Program-made: the position numbers and the translations under genes | Source of the DNA: Przewalskia tangutica | Taxonomy: Eukaryota; Streptophyta; Magnoliopsida; Solanales; Solanaceae | Direction: 5' to 3' | Length of the DNA: 64,000 nucleotides | Assembly: GCA_029844215.1 (NCBI GenBank) | Contig: CM056724.1 | Coordinates: 83,223,093 to 83,287,092, forward strand | Shown here: positions 47,543-58,645 of the stretch, in pieces | Layout of the letters: every line of letters starts with the position of its first letter | Position numbering within the stretch: position 1 is the stretch's first letter | Notes under the pieces: model-generated | The model's input: the letters and a program-made list of their open reading frames with translations, nothing else | Told to the model about the DNA's origin: nothing | The model's database searches: none

Positions 47543-50500
47543 CATCACGACTGCCCGGCCCGTGGATCGTGCCTTACCGGGCACCCTAGTGATACAACAT
47601 CGAGTAATCGGAACATAAAGACAATTCATGAAACCAATGTAATAAGACGGTGAAATAAGAAGACAAAGCAACCAAAAGCATCACAATCGGTATATATAAA
47701 TAACAATTTGAATAGCATCCCTTTCTACCACTCGCCATAACAGCATTACTGCACTTCTAAGAATGATATATTAACAACGACGACAGGGCCCGTCATACCC
47801 CGAACGCAAGCACCTACAACAACAGGACTATACCAAGATAAGCCTCCGAGGAACGAGCTTCCCAAACGCTGAATTGGACCCTAAGAGCGAGGATCAACGA
47901 TCGATGTACCTTTACTCGCGATGAACGCATTCGGGCGAGGTCAAGACAACGGTACCAAGTATGTGAAATCAAAATATCGTAAATGAAATCATAATAGTCT
48001 ATAAAGCAGAGACATGTATGATAACCAAACTACGATTCACAATAAATAAGCGATATGTCAAGTCGTGGACTCACGCCTCAAAGTCATCACTCAAATGTAA
48101 CTATGGGTCTCACGCCCACAACATCAATCGTGCGTGGAATACCTTCCTCACCGCATAGCTTTATGATATAAAAGCACCAAGGAATACATGAACACCGTGT
48201 CCCACCTGTGTCCTAATAAAACAAGACGGGTAAGTAATGCGAAGGCATAGCCGACTACTAACACCCATAGTACCAACAAGGTCATAAAGCGTGTCATGAT
48301 ATCCGTCTGCATCACATGATCAAAGCCGTCACCGCCCGCAGATCAAATGCGCGCTTCAGCCTCGAACTTTCCGCAGCTCCGCATAGGCCAATCTCATAGG
48401 CCCGCATGAGGTATTCTCGCGTCGAGGGTAGCTACTCCCAAGATCGCCCCGACTCGCGATCCGCGTGGCCACAAAGACCGCATGACCACAAGGGCCGCAA
48501 ACTAACCCGAACTCCCGTAGTTCCGCATGGATCCTCGACCCGCATGAGGTATTCTCGAATCACGGTCCTGCATCACCGAAGTCTACCCCGCATCGGAGGG
48601 CAGCTTAACCTCCGGAGACAAGTCAAGGTGAGTGGTACAATACCAACATAACGGCTGATAGTCAAACAACTTAAGCGCAGTCGAAGGGAAAACCCCTTTA
48701 CACAACCATCACAAGATACTAACACACGTAGCATCCTAGCATGTTTACTTAACAAATCACCAAGAAAGTATTACAAGGCTATCACAAACCAACACAATCA
48801 AGTTATATACACAAGGTACTTTCTACTATATGATTAACAAGATCGGGTTTTTATCCCCAAAGTACTTCATACATTAACTCTTTTAAAAGATACGTTACTT
48901 CACAAAAACCACACAATACCCGTAGTATATGAAAATAGAGTGATTATCTTTTGAAGTAAATCAAAACACTTACCTTTGTAAAATCAAGTAACAACATTAT
49001 TTTCCAAACGTCCAAGTTTGCCTAATTTCAAATGTTCACGCTTCTTATTTTAGAAAGGTTTCGTAGTTCATAGTCTTATTCATTTAAGAATATAATTCTC
49101 TTTTAAACCATCTGAGAAACATAAGCCTTATATGTGAGTAGGATATTCTTGTTTATAACAATCTTATTACAATGACCATGATCTAGAAATATCATTTTGT
49201 CTCATCTTAGCTTCTATGCAGATGGAAGTTTCTCTTGGTTTTAATAATACTTAATCACAAAATATTTCCTTTATTAACGCCGCAGTTGGTTTGTCGATAC
49301 ACATTCGATTCCAAATCAAGAAAACATTCTTAAGCCGTTATACCTAACTTCCCATAAAGCTAGTATAACTCTTAAGTTTTCAAAAACCAAGTATTACTTC
49401 TTCTTTTAAAAATGATTCAAAAATCTTTTGAAATACTTCAAGCTCTTTATTATCACATAACCACCGCTTATAGTTCAAATCGATTACCCTTTTAAAACCA
49501 CAAGTATTTTCTTACCTACATAAAGTCGTTATAACCAACTTCCCATAAAGTCGTTATAACACTTTATGTTTTAGACCAATCAAATACATTTAACACATGT
49601 ACGTCTATCGTACTACATAGTTACACACATATCATGCTAGAAGAGATAGGAAGAGGTTCACATACCTCGCGACGAGTATCGACTAATAACAAAACGCTCC
49701 AAGTACTTCCAACCGTCGGCTACTCCTTAAGCCAAGTAGATCGCGCCACACGTAGTACTTCAACCTATAAGGCCACAAGGCGCTTATTAACATTTAGATC
49801 TCTTCGTAGAACATTCTACGTAAAAATTCGCAAAGACCTCCCGCAACAAGCAGTAAATCTCCTCCTCTATCTGGGCCGGCTACCAAGCCAACCAGGGGGT
49901 TATACGCCTAATCCGGACGCACAATTCTACCTCACGAAAAGCTACACAAGTCCATCTGAATACCCCTATGTAATTACGATTCAACACTCTTCTTCGAAAA
50001 GGTTTCTTATTATTCAGCTTAAGTCCAAAGACATTGCCGATAACAACGTTCGTTCTATATATAGTATACTTCAACTATATAGTCTAACAATCATGTAATT
50101 TCCAATTACAATAGGACAAGATATTTACCTCGATAAGCCCATAATTATCCAAGTATAAAGTCGATCACGGGCAACGTTTAGCTCGAACTCCGTGCGCCCA
50201 ACTCCGCTCCAAACTACCCTTAGAAGTTCTAACCAACTTCTACATACTACTCCAACTAACCATGGAGATTTTCCTGTGGTTTCGGTTTGGTGACTGACGG
50301 GAAGTATAATAGTATTACGGGCCTTTTCGTATAGGTATAACCTTAGAATACTACAAGGTATACGGCTAAGGTAATTTGGGCATTATAACGATACTTTTGA
50401 GAGTATTTCTACCAAGAGGGGGGGTATTTATACGAGACAACACCACAAGTGTATACCCCTACTACCACCCCACTGTGGGGTACTCGCCAAGGGAAGGGCT

Positions 50501-51019
50501 CTCGACCAAAGGGCCTTCTCAAAGGGGAGGGGGTGTTTGGACGAAACACAACAAGGACAGGGAAGGCTTTCAAGACTTAGAAACTTTGTGGAATGGATGA
50601 AGAAGTCATCAAAGAGGGAGTATTTATAGTCAAGCCATGCCAACCAATGGCCAAGATCATGCCAAGTGCAAGGCAAGTGTAGGGCCAAGATCATGCCAAG
50701 TGCACCTTATCCATCTACCACCAAAATATCCTACCTACTACTTGACAAAAGCCAACCCATTTCGTCCACCCTTGACCGCCCAAGTCCTTCCAATGAGAGG
50801 GTGACAAGTGTCGCCCTCATGTTGGTCCAAAATGTTTCGTCTCTCGAAAAAATCCGCAAAAATTAAAAATGACATAGCCGGACTTTTCCCTACGAAAGTG
50901 GAAACGTTTCGAAAAACGACTCTAACCGTGTTGTGCACAAATAATTCGCCAAGCCTTATTTAAAAGTTCGAATTTTTCACGCACGCCCCACGCATATACC
51001 GGAAATACGGGGTATAACA
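47543..51019 (-). repeat. 5' LTR of the chromovirus
   Basis: ~3.48 kb, colinear with 38118-45014 without its hAT. Long stretches are identical (e.g. 48660-49140 against 39215-39700), while small indels cluster at CNG/CG sites. A TATA box (tatttatag, inverted) lies near 50620. Confidence 0.9.
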
Positions 51020-51024
51020 AAGAG

Positions 51025-52345
51025 AATGGTGCTGAAATGGATATGCGGAGGGGACACTCTACCCCCTTGATTTAGTAAGTAACATGCGTCCGGCTAAAAG
51101 ACGTTAAAGACAGCGCTACTTGGGAGGCAACCCAATGATTTTAATTATGTTATTTTAATTCTTGTTTTAGTTGTTTATTTTTTCTTGAACAGTCTCACGG
51201 TCTTGGTTTTTGTCTTATGTTGTGATGACAGGTGGACTAGGGACTGATCCAAAGTGGAAGAAGGAGCAAAAATGCTGAAAAATGAAAAATCTGGCAGCAG
51301 CGCCGTGGCGCCAAAATGCAGGGTCACGACGCTGAAACTTCAGAGGGCCCAAAAGTCGTGCAAACTCTAGAATTTTTCCTCTCAGGCCTCCTTTATGACC
51401 GTTGTGTTGTGTCAGTAAGTTGTCCCTTTATTTTTAGTCTTCACACATTGGAGATAATATGTCGATTAAGTTTGGGGGGTGTCTTATTTTATTTTATTGT
51501 TTTGCTTTTGAGTCTTTTTTATTGTCTTTGTATTGTTTTATGTGTTTGTGAGTCATAATTTTTTTTATGGATCATGTATGTTGTAGTTGCGAACGATATT
51601 GAGTGGATAAAGTGGGATAATGTAATGGAATTAAAAGCGACAATCTGTGTGCTTAAGTTAGATATGCCAAAAATTCACGAAATCTAATTCTTTGGGATAT
51701 TTGTGCTTAGCTTATGTGTGTCAGTTATGGAAAGAAATGTTGAAAAATGTCTAGAAAATTTGTTTGCTTGTTATTTGAGGCGAAATAGTTAAGATGTACA
51801 TATTTAGGGAGATGATTCAGGCATTTCTTTGATAGCCCTTCTAACTATTCATTACCTATCCTGACATAAATTGTATCACTAGTTAGCCCCTTTGAGCCTA
51901 AAATAAGATCTTTCTTTGACACACTATGATTCTTTTGTTGTGCCATAAGTGATAATTGAAAACTCTTGGAATGAAAAGTGTCGAAAAATAAATAAAAAGA
52001 GAGTGAAAAGTTGATGCACCCCAATGAAGAATATGAAAAATCTAAGTTTTGGGGTGCTTGCTATTTATAATATATCTCATTCTCTCAAAAGAAAAGAGGG
52101 GGAAAATAGGTATGAGATTAAAAAGAAAATCAGAAAGAAGGAAAAAGAGAGTTGAAGGAAAAATGCTTATGGTACGTAATTTGAGCCTAAATGCCTACTT
52201 TTACCTACCCTTGCCTAAGTCTACATTACAACCCTTGAAAGTACTGATGATCTCTAATGTGTATGTCTATGATTAGTGGAGAATAGCAAGTAAACATGTC
52301 TATAACGTTTTGGGAAAGATGGATTGAAATTGACATGCATAAGTT
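51025..52345 (+). other. Athila A 3' internal region, non-coding
   Basis: Resumes Athila A after the chromovirus. gcgtccggctaaaagacgtt (about 51087) and the region after ~51400 match Athila B. A GC-rich block (51295-51345, with gcagcgccgtggcgcc) sits where the third frame of Athila B would begin, but that frame is missing here. Polypurine-like motifs occur at 51468 and 52044. Confidence 0.75.
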
Positions 52346-53057
52346 TAGAGATGGCAATGGATCCTGGACCCGATCCGGATCCGGTGGATCCAGATCCGTT
52401 TTATAGGATATGGATATTCAAAGTTTGGACCCGACGGATCCGGATCGGACCCGGATCCGTTTATGATGGATCAGATCTGGATTTGGATCTTGTCTTTGAG
52501 ATCCGTATCCGGTCCAGATCCGACCCGTGAATCCGTTTTTATTAAATTAATTATACATTTATTATTTATACATCATGACACCGAATCCTTTGCAATCTTA
52601 ATTTTATTTTATATTCAAAGGGCCGAAGACCATTATTTTTTCAATTGAGACATGTTTTGCGTGTTATTCTTTAATCATTATATTAATCATTTATGTGGTA
52701 CTTATGTAGTAGTTTATGTATTGAGAAGATTGTTTCTCACTACAGCAATAGCCAATAGGCATAACAAAATTGTCAACAATGTCATTCAGTCCTAATTTAC
52801 GGATGCATTCCCCATGATTTCGTTAAATTAAATTGACTCTTTTTCTAGAAAATTTGGACTGATTAGAAGGTATAACTTAATAATCAGTCACTTTGATTTG
52901 GATCCAGATCCGATCTGTGGATCCGATGGATCTGGATTTGAATATGATTTTATGGACCCTATGGATCTGGATCTGGATATGGATACATGTATGTAAAAAC
53001 GGATCTGGATCTGGATCTAGTAGGATCCGGTCCAGATCCTACCCGTTGCCATCCGTA
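52346..53057. mobile_element. hAT-type MITE rich in GGATCC repeats
   Basis: The 8-bp duplication cataagtt lies at 52338-52345 and 53058-53065. Ends tagagatggcaatgg and, complemented, tacggatggcaacgg form terminal repeats. Both end regions are packed with ggatccgg/gatctggatc words in opposite orientation, while the ~330-bp centre is AT-rich. No transposase is present. The ORFs reading DPDPDPVDPDP come from the repeats. Confidence 0.9.
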
Positions 53058-53328
53058 CATAAGTTAGGTGTTTGTATTTTCATTGATCTTGATCTAAGTG
53101 AATTTGCGAAATATCTAACTTGAAATTCTAGATTGCTAATTATTCATGCTATGTATGTTCTAACAAATTATCCCAACTTTCATCCATAATTTTGAAGAAG
53201 CATTGCTATACTACTTGATCCATTTCATAGAGTCTTTGTTTTTATTCTTGTTTATTGTTTAGTGTTTTACTCGAGGGCGAGTAAAGTGTAAGTTTGGGGG
53301 TGTTTGTTAAGTGTATTTTGGGGGTGTT
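53058..53328 (+). other. Athila A polypurine region with 24-bp duplication
   Basis: The 24-bp unit gggggtgtttgttaagtgta plus tttt occurs twice in tandem (53296-53319, 53320-53343). It duplicates the polypurine tract together with the first 15 bases of the 3' LTR. Confidence 0.85.
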
Positions 53329-54593
53329 TGTTAAGTGTATTTTGTATACACTTTTGAGTCCTTTTTAGTTAGTATTTTACCCTTTTATTTCGCGTTTAGT
53401 ATAGTGTTAGGTGTGTTTTTATTGTGTCACAACGGTTATAAAGGAGAGAATACAATTTTTGAGGATGAAATTACACAAGAAAACGCCAAGAAATGAAGTC
53501 TAAGAAGTCCCGAGAAGTATAGAAGAAATCTGACGAAGTCCGTATGAGAAAATGATGGAAAATTGGAAAACTGGAAAAATCACGCCACAGGCATCGCGGC
53601 GCCTGCCAGCAGCGTCATGGAACCAGCCTGCAGGGCCACGGTGCCGACGCGGGATTTCTGATTTTTGGGCCTAATTTCATAGGGTTAAAAGAGTCTGAAG
53701 CGCAAGTTTTCTCAAGTATAAAACCCTAAAACCCTGCTCATTATTCCAGACCCTATACCATATTACAAATCATACTTTTGGGAGGCTAGAAGGAGGCTAC
53801 AATTGGAGACTCTTGTTCAAGTTCTTTTTCTTTCCTTTGCTTTTATTTCATTTTATGTTGGATTTTGTATTAGTTGTTGACATGACAATGTTTAGGGGCT
53901 AAATACTTTAGTAGGGTTTCCGTCGAATCTTCTTGAAACTATTTTATATAGTTAATGCATTGATTATTGATTTCTTCTTCAGCATATTAAGATCTACTCA
54001 ATATTATTTTGATTGCTTAGTAATTAACTGATCACTAATTATCATAACTCATATAATTTCAAATCAAAAGTCTGAAAGGTGAGATTTGAATATGCTGTAG
54101 TTGTCTAGACATAAGTTAAAATCGTGGACGAAAGTACCCCGGTGTTTGTGTAGTATTTAAGGTTATTGTTCTTAATCCTCCTGTGTGGTAAAATCTATCA
54201 TAGAAATATAGAAGGTTTCTGCACAAGGTTGAGCTCTCGTATGTCCTAACCGGAATATGATGACAGATTAGTTAACATGCTATCTTAATAAGAAGAAGAA
54301 TCATTAGCATTGCATTAACACGTGAAATAATGGATAGTTGAGGAGATTGGAGGCCCTATTTTCTTCATAACTGTTATAAACCCAAAGTATTATAATCTTT
54401 AGTTTATTTTCTGCACTTAGTCATAATTCTTAGTCATAATTCTAAAACCAAAGAACGACTGTCAAATAGATACCATAGAATAAATAACCGGTACTTAATA
54501 AACCAGTCTCTGTGGACGATAAACTCGGTCTTACAGATCTTTATTACTTGAACGTTACGTACACTTGCGTAAACACTTAGAAATATCGCAACA
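53329..54593 (+). repeat. 3' LTR of Athila A
   Basis: Starts TGTTAAGTGTATTTTG and ends atatcgcaaca, directly followed by the gttcc duplication. The GC-rich block at 53585-53655 is more decayed than in the 5' LTR. Confidence 0.92.
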
Positions 54594-54654
54594 GTTCCAC
54601 GTTGGTAAATGAAGGAAGAAGTGTACGAAGTGTAAGATTGAAATGGGTCGGAAA

Positions 54655-54775
54655 AAGAGCCGCTACGCCACCACCATCAGGGTCGCGACGCTAATTGGTC
54701 TTTTGGCCTAATGGATGCGGTGCCGCGGCGCCTCCGAGGCCGAGTCGCGGCGCTACCCAGGCAGTGTTTGTGCGA
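54655..54775. promoter_or_regulatory. GC-rich cassette in the host Copia 3' LTR
   Basis: gtgccgcggcgcctcc and tcgcggcgct lie ~190 bp before the LTR TATA box. In the 5' LTR the equivalent block is at 16945-17040 (caccgcggagcc...). It resembles the Athila and solo-LTR cassettes. Confidence 0.5.
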
Positions 54776-55495
54776 CGGAAGTCCAAAAATTTAGCTGATT
54801 ATGATGACATTTTGGAGCATTGAGATGTCAATTTTTCCTCCATAACTCAATCATTATTTGACTGCATTAGTTGATGGATTAAGTGGCCATTACATGGCAC
54901 TTAAATGGTTATTACATGGGCACTTGAAAAGGTTTTCTTACACTACTATAAATTGAGGCCTTTGGCTCAATTGTTCATCACTTGAAGTTCACACTTACAC
55001 TCAGAGTGGTTTGGGTGCCCTCTTATTATTATTAGAATTTTGCTTACAAAGTATACAAAAATCTGATCTTCTTCTTCTTCTCTAAGCACGCTTTCAAACA
55101 CTCAAGGTTCTTCTTTTAGTAAACACTTGAGTTTTCTTTGCTCATTTGTTTGATGTTGTTTTATCTTTGGAGACAATTGCCCATTAACGTAAAAGAATAT
55201 ATACGAGACATTCTTGTCTTAAGGACAGAGTGCTAACACTCGACTCAGCACAGTTATAACAAGTAGGGATTTAGTGTCTCTTGATTTCAGGTTATCAAGA
55301 TTCAAGGAGCGTTCGGCGATTGGAACAAAGTTCCAAGACTGATTCAAGAAAGAAAGTCAAGATCTCAAAAGCTTGTTGCCACAATCCTCGTTGGCTACAA
55401 GTTTATTACTATTGTAATTCCTATTATTTACCCTTTCGAAGTACTTATAATTGTTTGTTACTATTCCCGTATATACATTATTTGCCAACATTATC

Positions 55496-56386
55496 TTCCT
55501 TCGAGCTTTCTATATCACACTGCTAAAATTGACATTTGTTATTTTATAGATAACTGAACAAAACTTTAGCTTTCAATAAAGAATAATGATGTGTTGACCG
55601 ATAGATTAGTGGCACTTTAATATATTACGATTAGGCATATGGTGCCCGAAACAAATCTAGTATTTTAATTCAGTAGGTATAACATATCAATTCACTCCCT
55701 AACTTTGAAATGCCAAGTGCTTATTTTGTGTAAATATAAAGAAATTTAATTAATTGTATTCAATGAGAATTAAGATATGTTGATGGTTAATCTAAAAGTA
55801 GTGAAACTTTATGATAAAAACTCTTGATACAAAATGCACCTGATTAGATCAGAATTTTTACGTGAGTTTGTATAATCTATGAGTTTACGTGATCTTTATT
55901 AATTTTTGTTCAGATTTCGTATATGTATCAAGAAAATACTAAATATTTATAAAGATTAGATTGTAAATCTAGTTATCAATATATTAACTTGCTATTGTCG
56001 CCATAAAATTTATAAATTTTAAATACTGAATCCTTGTTGATCAATGCATATAATTGAACCAACAATAATTAATATGTAACATATCTCACCATGCATAAAC
56101 AATATTGTACATCTAATGTCATGTGGTGGGAGTGGAAGTTGTAAGGCTGTCCAAACAATTATAATATTTATCTTTATGGTATCGTCATGAATATAATTAA
56201 ATAAACAAGTGATTTTTTATTTTTTATTTTCAGAAAAAACTATATATGGACTTATGAATTCATTGGCTTTTGGATATTTTATCTATGCATATAATATTTT
56301 ATAATGTGAGTGTTACTTTAATTTCTCCAAATAGAAGGTGCTTATGAACTTTGTTCGTGTGTATCTAATATGCTCATAATACAGAA
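55496..56386. other. AT-rich spacer right of the nested stack
   Basis: No gene, repeat border or RNA was recognised. Confidence 0.7.
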
Positions 56387-56401
56387 ATGGTCACGTTTAA
56401 T

Positions 56402-56918
56402 TCGATGCGTTTGGCTCAGTGGTCATTTCACTAGGATATTGTTGTCTGGGGTCTCGTGTTCGATTTTCCTGACCAGCGAGAGTGGAACTGTGTTCCCCCA
56501 AAAAAATCCCTCCACTGTTCGCACGCAAGCTAAGTGGTACTATTCCGTAGGACCAGGATGGAGGTGGGATTTTCTGGAATATATAGGGCCGTAATGCGGT
56601 GGAACTAGTCACTTTAAAAAGTTTACCCTACCACAGTTTGTTCTCCGGGGCATAGTCCAATGGCAAAGCCTGGGCGCTATAAAACGCTCTGACATAGACA
56701 GCGTGTGTTCGATTCCCCCACAAACACGAAATAACTCTGCATATTGGGGAATTGGACCTTGTCTCATTGATCAGTTGTACGCTCCCAGAAACTGACCATC
56801 GGAGCACATCCTGCGATTTACTGGTAATAGTGTTGAAGAAGGTCTTTATTACCTCCGCGACGTCTGGTAATACTGGTGAAATAGTGACGCAGTTCTAAAC
56901 TTGGACTATCCAAAAAAA
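56402..56918 (+). mobile_element. Dimeric tRNA-derived SINE
   Basis: A 15-bp duplication, atggtcacgtttaat at 56387-56401 and atggccacgtttaat at 56919-56933 (one mismatch), encloses two tRNA-like heads in tandem. The first has an A-box-like tggctcagtgg (56411) and B-box-like gtgttcgattttcc (about 56455). The second, from about 56645, has tagtccaatgg and gtgttcgattcccc (about 56707). The unit ends in an A run. The ORFs here are incidental. Confidence 0.75.
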
Positions 56919-56933
56919 ATGGCCACGTTTAAT

Positions 56934-57365
56934 ATGGTAAGCATCATGGATGGTGACACGTATTAATCCAATTGCATTGCATGGACATATTTGGAAACAA
57001 AATTATTCATGTTATTTTGTTTGATTGTGGCAACAACACCAAAGAAATATATGGAATCCAATGCTCTTCTTCCCTAAGGTTTTAACTATTTGGAATCGGC
57101 TGAAACGTTTAGAAGATGGATATTTGGGGATTTGATAATAAAGATCAGACATCCATCTCATTTTCCTTCTATTCTTTAATTTTTATATTATTAGTCATCT
57201 AGCTAACTACAAATAAAAATAGTTATCTTATTAGAAGTAGAAGTAGTAATCTAGAAGTAATTTTTATATTATCAGTCACCTTACGACTAAAAGTAGTTGT
57301 CTATTAGAAGTAAAAGTAGTTATCAATTGCAACAAGTTAAAATAAAATAATTTATAAAGGTTAGG
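56934..57365. other. AT-rich spacer
   Basis: No gene is seen. Short direct repeats of the type attagaagta(g)aagtag recur at 57225-57325. Confidence 0.6.
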
Positions 57366-57590
57366 GTATATAAGTTGTCTACATCATACTCCGATTGGTT
57401 CCAAATATTTTTTGGACCTTGCGTGAACGCAGAATACTTTGTACATTGAGTTGTTCTTTTAATTTATATAGGTCGAATAGGTTGTCTAGATCATACTCCT
57501 AAGGGTACAATCACATCCGGACTCTATATGAACGTGGGATACTTGGTGAATTGAGTTTTCCTATTTTGTTTATATAGGTTCTATCATCAT
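57366..57590 (+). mobile_element. Two SINE 3' tails in tandem
   Basis: Two diverged copies of one pattern are present (57371-57460 and 57485-57585): gttgtcta-atcatactcc, a spacer, then ggac..t-tgaacg-gg-atact and ttgagtt-t-cttttt. This resembles the 3' body common to several plant tRNA-derived SINEs (gaccctgcgtgaacgcggga in typical copies). The tRNA-like heads are missing. Confidence 0.6.
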
Positions 57591-57628
57591 GCAGTGACAA
57601 GATTACTTTAGTATGAGTATTCCAACAA

Positions 57629-57633
57629 GCGGG

Positions 57634-57676
<43 letters not shown>

Positions 57677-57701
57677 ACGTGTTCGATCCACGTTCACCGC
57701 A
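57629..57701 (+). tRNA. tRNA-Phe (GAA)
   Basis: A 73-base cytosolic-type tRNA without intron. The D loop region is gctcagttgggagagc, the anticodon arm tcagactgaagatctga has GAA at 57662-57664, and the T arm is acgtgttcgatccacgt. The acceptor stem pairs gcgggga with tcaccgc, with the one internal mismatch that plant tRNA-Phe normally shows; the discriminator is A. An attttaa run follows, a possible Pol III stop. Box A and B elements are intact, so it looks functional. Confidence 0.95.
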
Positions 57702-58165
57702 TTTTAAACTTTCACATTTTGCTCTCTTGTTCGTTAAGTGGTTAACCAAAAAGTTGTAGTCGTTAGCTGCTTAGTCCATTTTTTTTGTTCAATAAGCAGG
57801 CTAGTCTAGAAATCTGCCTATTTAAACTGGAGATTTTGTTTTTTTGGTACACACGGTTAACAATCGAACGAAACCTTAGAGGAATGATACATTTGTCTAG
57901 GATAGACCGCCTACATTATGCCGTCTTTCTTCATATCCTATGTGAACGTGGGATGTCTCGTAAATCGGGCTATATTTATTGTCTTTATAGTAGTGCACCA
58001 GATATCCTCGGGCACGATATCATCACCGGAGATGAGCAAGTGGCTAAGTATTATCGAGAGCTAATTTCACCACTAAATGCTCCATTTCCTTTAGAGAAAT
58101 CATTAAGTATTGTCAATTGGTGCTATGAAGTTTGCTAAGCGATTCTTCGTATATAGAGTTCCCTC
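57702..58165. other. Spacer with a third SINE tail
   Basis: Around 57905-57985 tcctatgtgaacgtgggatg followed by tctcgtaaatcgggct is a third copy of the SINE tail pattern. The 117-codon ORF at 57785-58138 runs through it and matches nothing known, so it is not called as a gene. Confidence 0.55.
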
Positions 58166-58249
58166 CAACAGAATCAATGACACTAGATCTAACTCCATTC
58201 TCTCCTTCAACAGAATCAATGACACTAGATCTAACTCCATTCTCTCCTT
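58166..58249. repeat. Tandem duplication, 42-bp unit
   Basis: Two identical units of caacagaatcaatgacacta plus gatctaactccattctctcctt (58166-58207, 58208-58249). Confidence 0.92.
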
Positions 58250-58645
58250 TTCTTGCTTAACCTATCACTTTGTGAGTTAGTATCAATACCTTTGCAGCCT
58301 CCATTGAAAAGCCGGAATTAGCATTCCTCCTTTCCCTTCGTACATACTATTGAGCTAAGAGAAATCCAAATAATGAAACATTCACCTACATATGCACGGA
58401 GAAACTGCTTAATAAACTAACAAATTCACATTATCGATTTGGTAGTAGCATCAAACTTGTAGTGTTTTGCCATACAACATATTTTTAACTGTTCAATTAC
58501 AACTCAAACAAATAATATGATCATCAAACTACCCAAACCTTCACATAACATCTTCCAAATGTTGTACAGCCTTCTTATGTTTCATTTAGTGAAAGCCAAA
58601 CAGCCAATCGGCTTGACGAAGAAAAAAAAGATATTAAAAAATAGA
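58250..58645 (-). other. Probable 3' UTR and downstream region of the kinase gene
   Basis: AT-rich, no ORF, directly after the kinase stop codon. No single clear polyadenylation signal could be chosen. Confidence 0.45.

Larger units (their letters stand above)
38118..51019 (-). mobile_element. Tekay/Del-like chromovirus, internally reduced, with a hAT insertion
   Basis: It lies between the duplications aagag (38113-38117, 51020-51024). On the - strand: 5' LTR 47543-51019, a changed initiator-Met primer site, 2.5 kb of internal DNA, polypurine AAGGAGGAGAA, 3' LTR 38118-45014. LTRs are ~3.48 kb once the hAT is removed, and run TGTTATACCCCGTATTTCC...GTCGTGACA as in the solo LTR at 1427. The internal region is far shorter than the ~5 kb of a full element. 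Confidence 0.92.
25808..54593 (+). mobile_element. Athila-type Ty3/gypsy element A, containing three further insertions
   Basis: LTRs at 25808-27095 and 53329-54593 share their whole length by eye. The target duplication gttcc lies at 25803-25807 and 54594-54598. A tRNA-Asp primer site follows the 5' LTR. The remaining gag and protease are broken; RT, RNase H and integrase are absent. Insertions are Athila B (28744-37057), a chromovirus (38118-51019) and a hAT MITE (52346-53057). The pre-insertion size would be about 7 kb. Confidence 0.93.
16677..55490 (+). mobile_element. Ty1/Copia element that hosts the large nested stack
   Basis: The LTRs start TGTTGGAAATTTATC (16677) and TGTTGAAAATTTACT (25599), and both end tttgccaaca (21280; 55490). 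The 5-bp duplication ttatc borders the element at 16672-16676 and 55491-55495. The internal region 21281-25598 carries decayed integrase, RT and RNase H on the + strand. The 5' LTR is split by a solo gypsy LTR (17496-21100), and the 3' LTR by the Athila stack (25808-54593). Without insertions it would be about 6.4 kb. No initiator-Met primer site follows the 5' LTR, unlike the other Copia copies here. Confidence 0.93.
25599..55490 (+). repeat. 3' LTR of the host Copia (split by the Athila stack)
   Basis: The segments 25599-25807 and 54599-55490 join exactly at the gttcc duplication and are colinear with the 5' LTR across the junction (...gtgttcc/acgttggtaaatg). The spliced length is ~1.1 kb. 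Confidence 0.92.

Noticed and set aside
52324..53123. ORFs rich in Asp-Pro (DPDPDPVDPDP)
   Set aside because: Produced by the GGATCC repeats of a MITE, broken by its AT-rich centre.
57785..58138. 117-codon + strand ORF next to the tRNA gene
   Set aside because: Part of it is a SINE tail; no known domain and no codon pattern supporting a gene.
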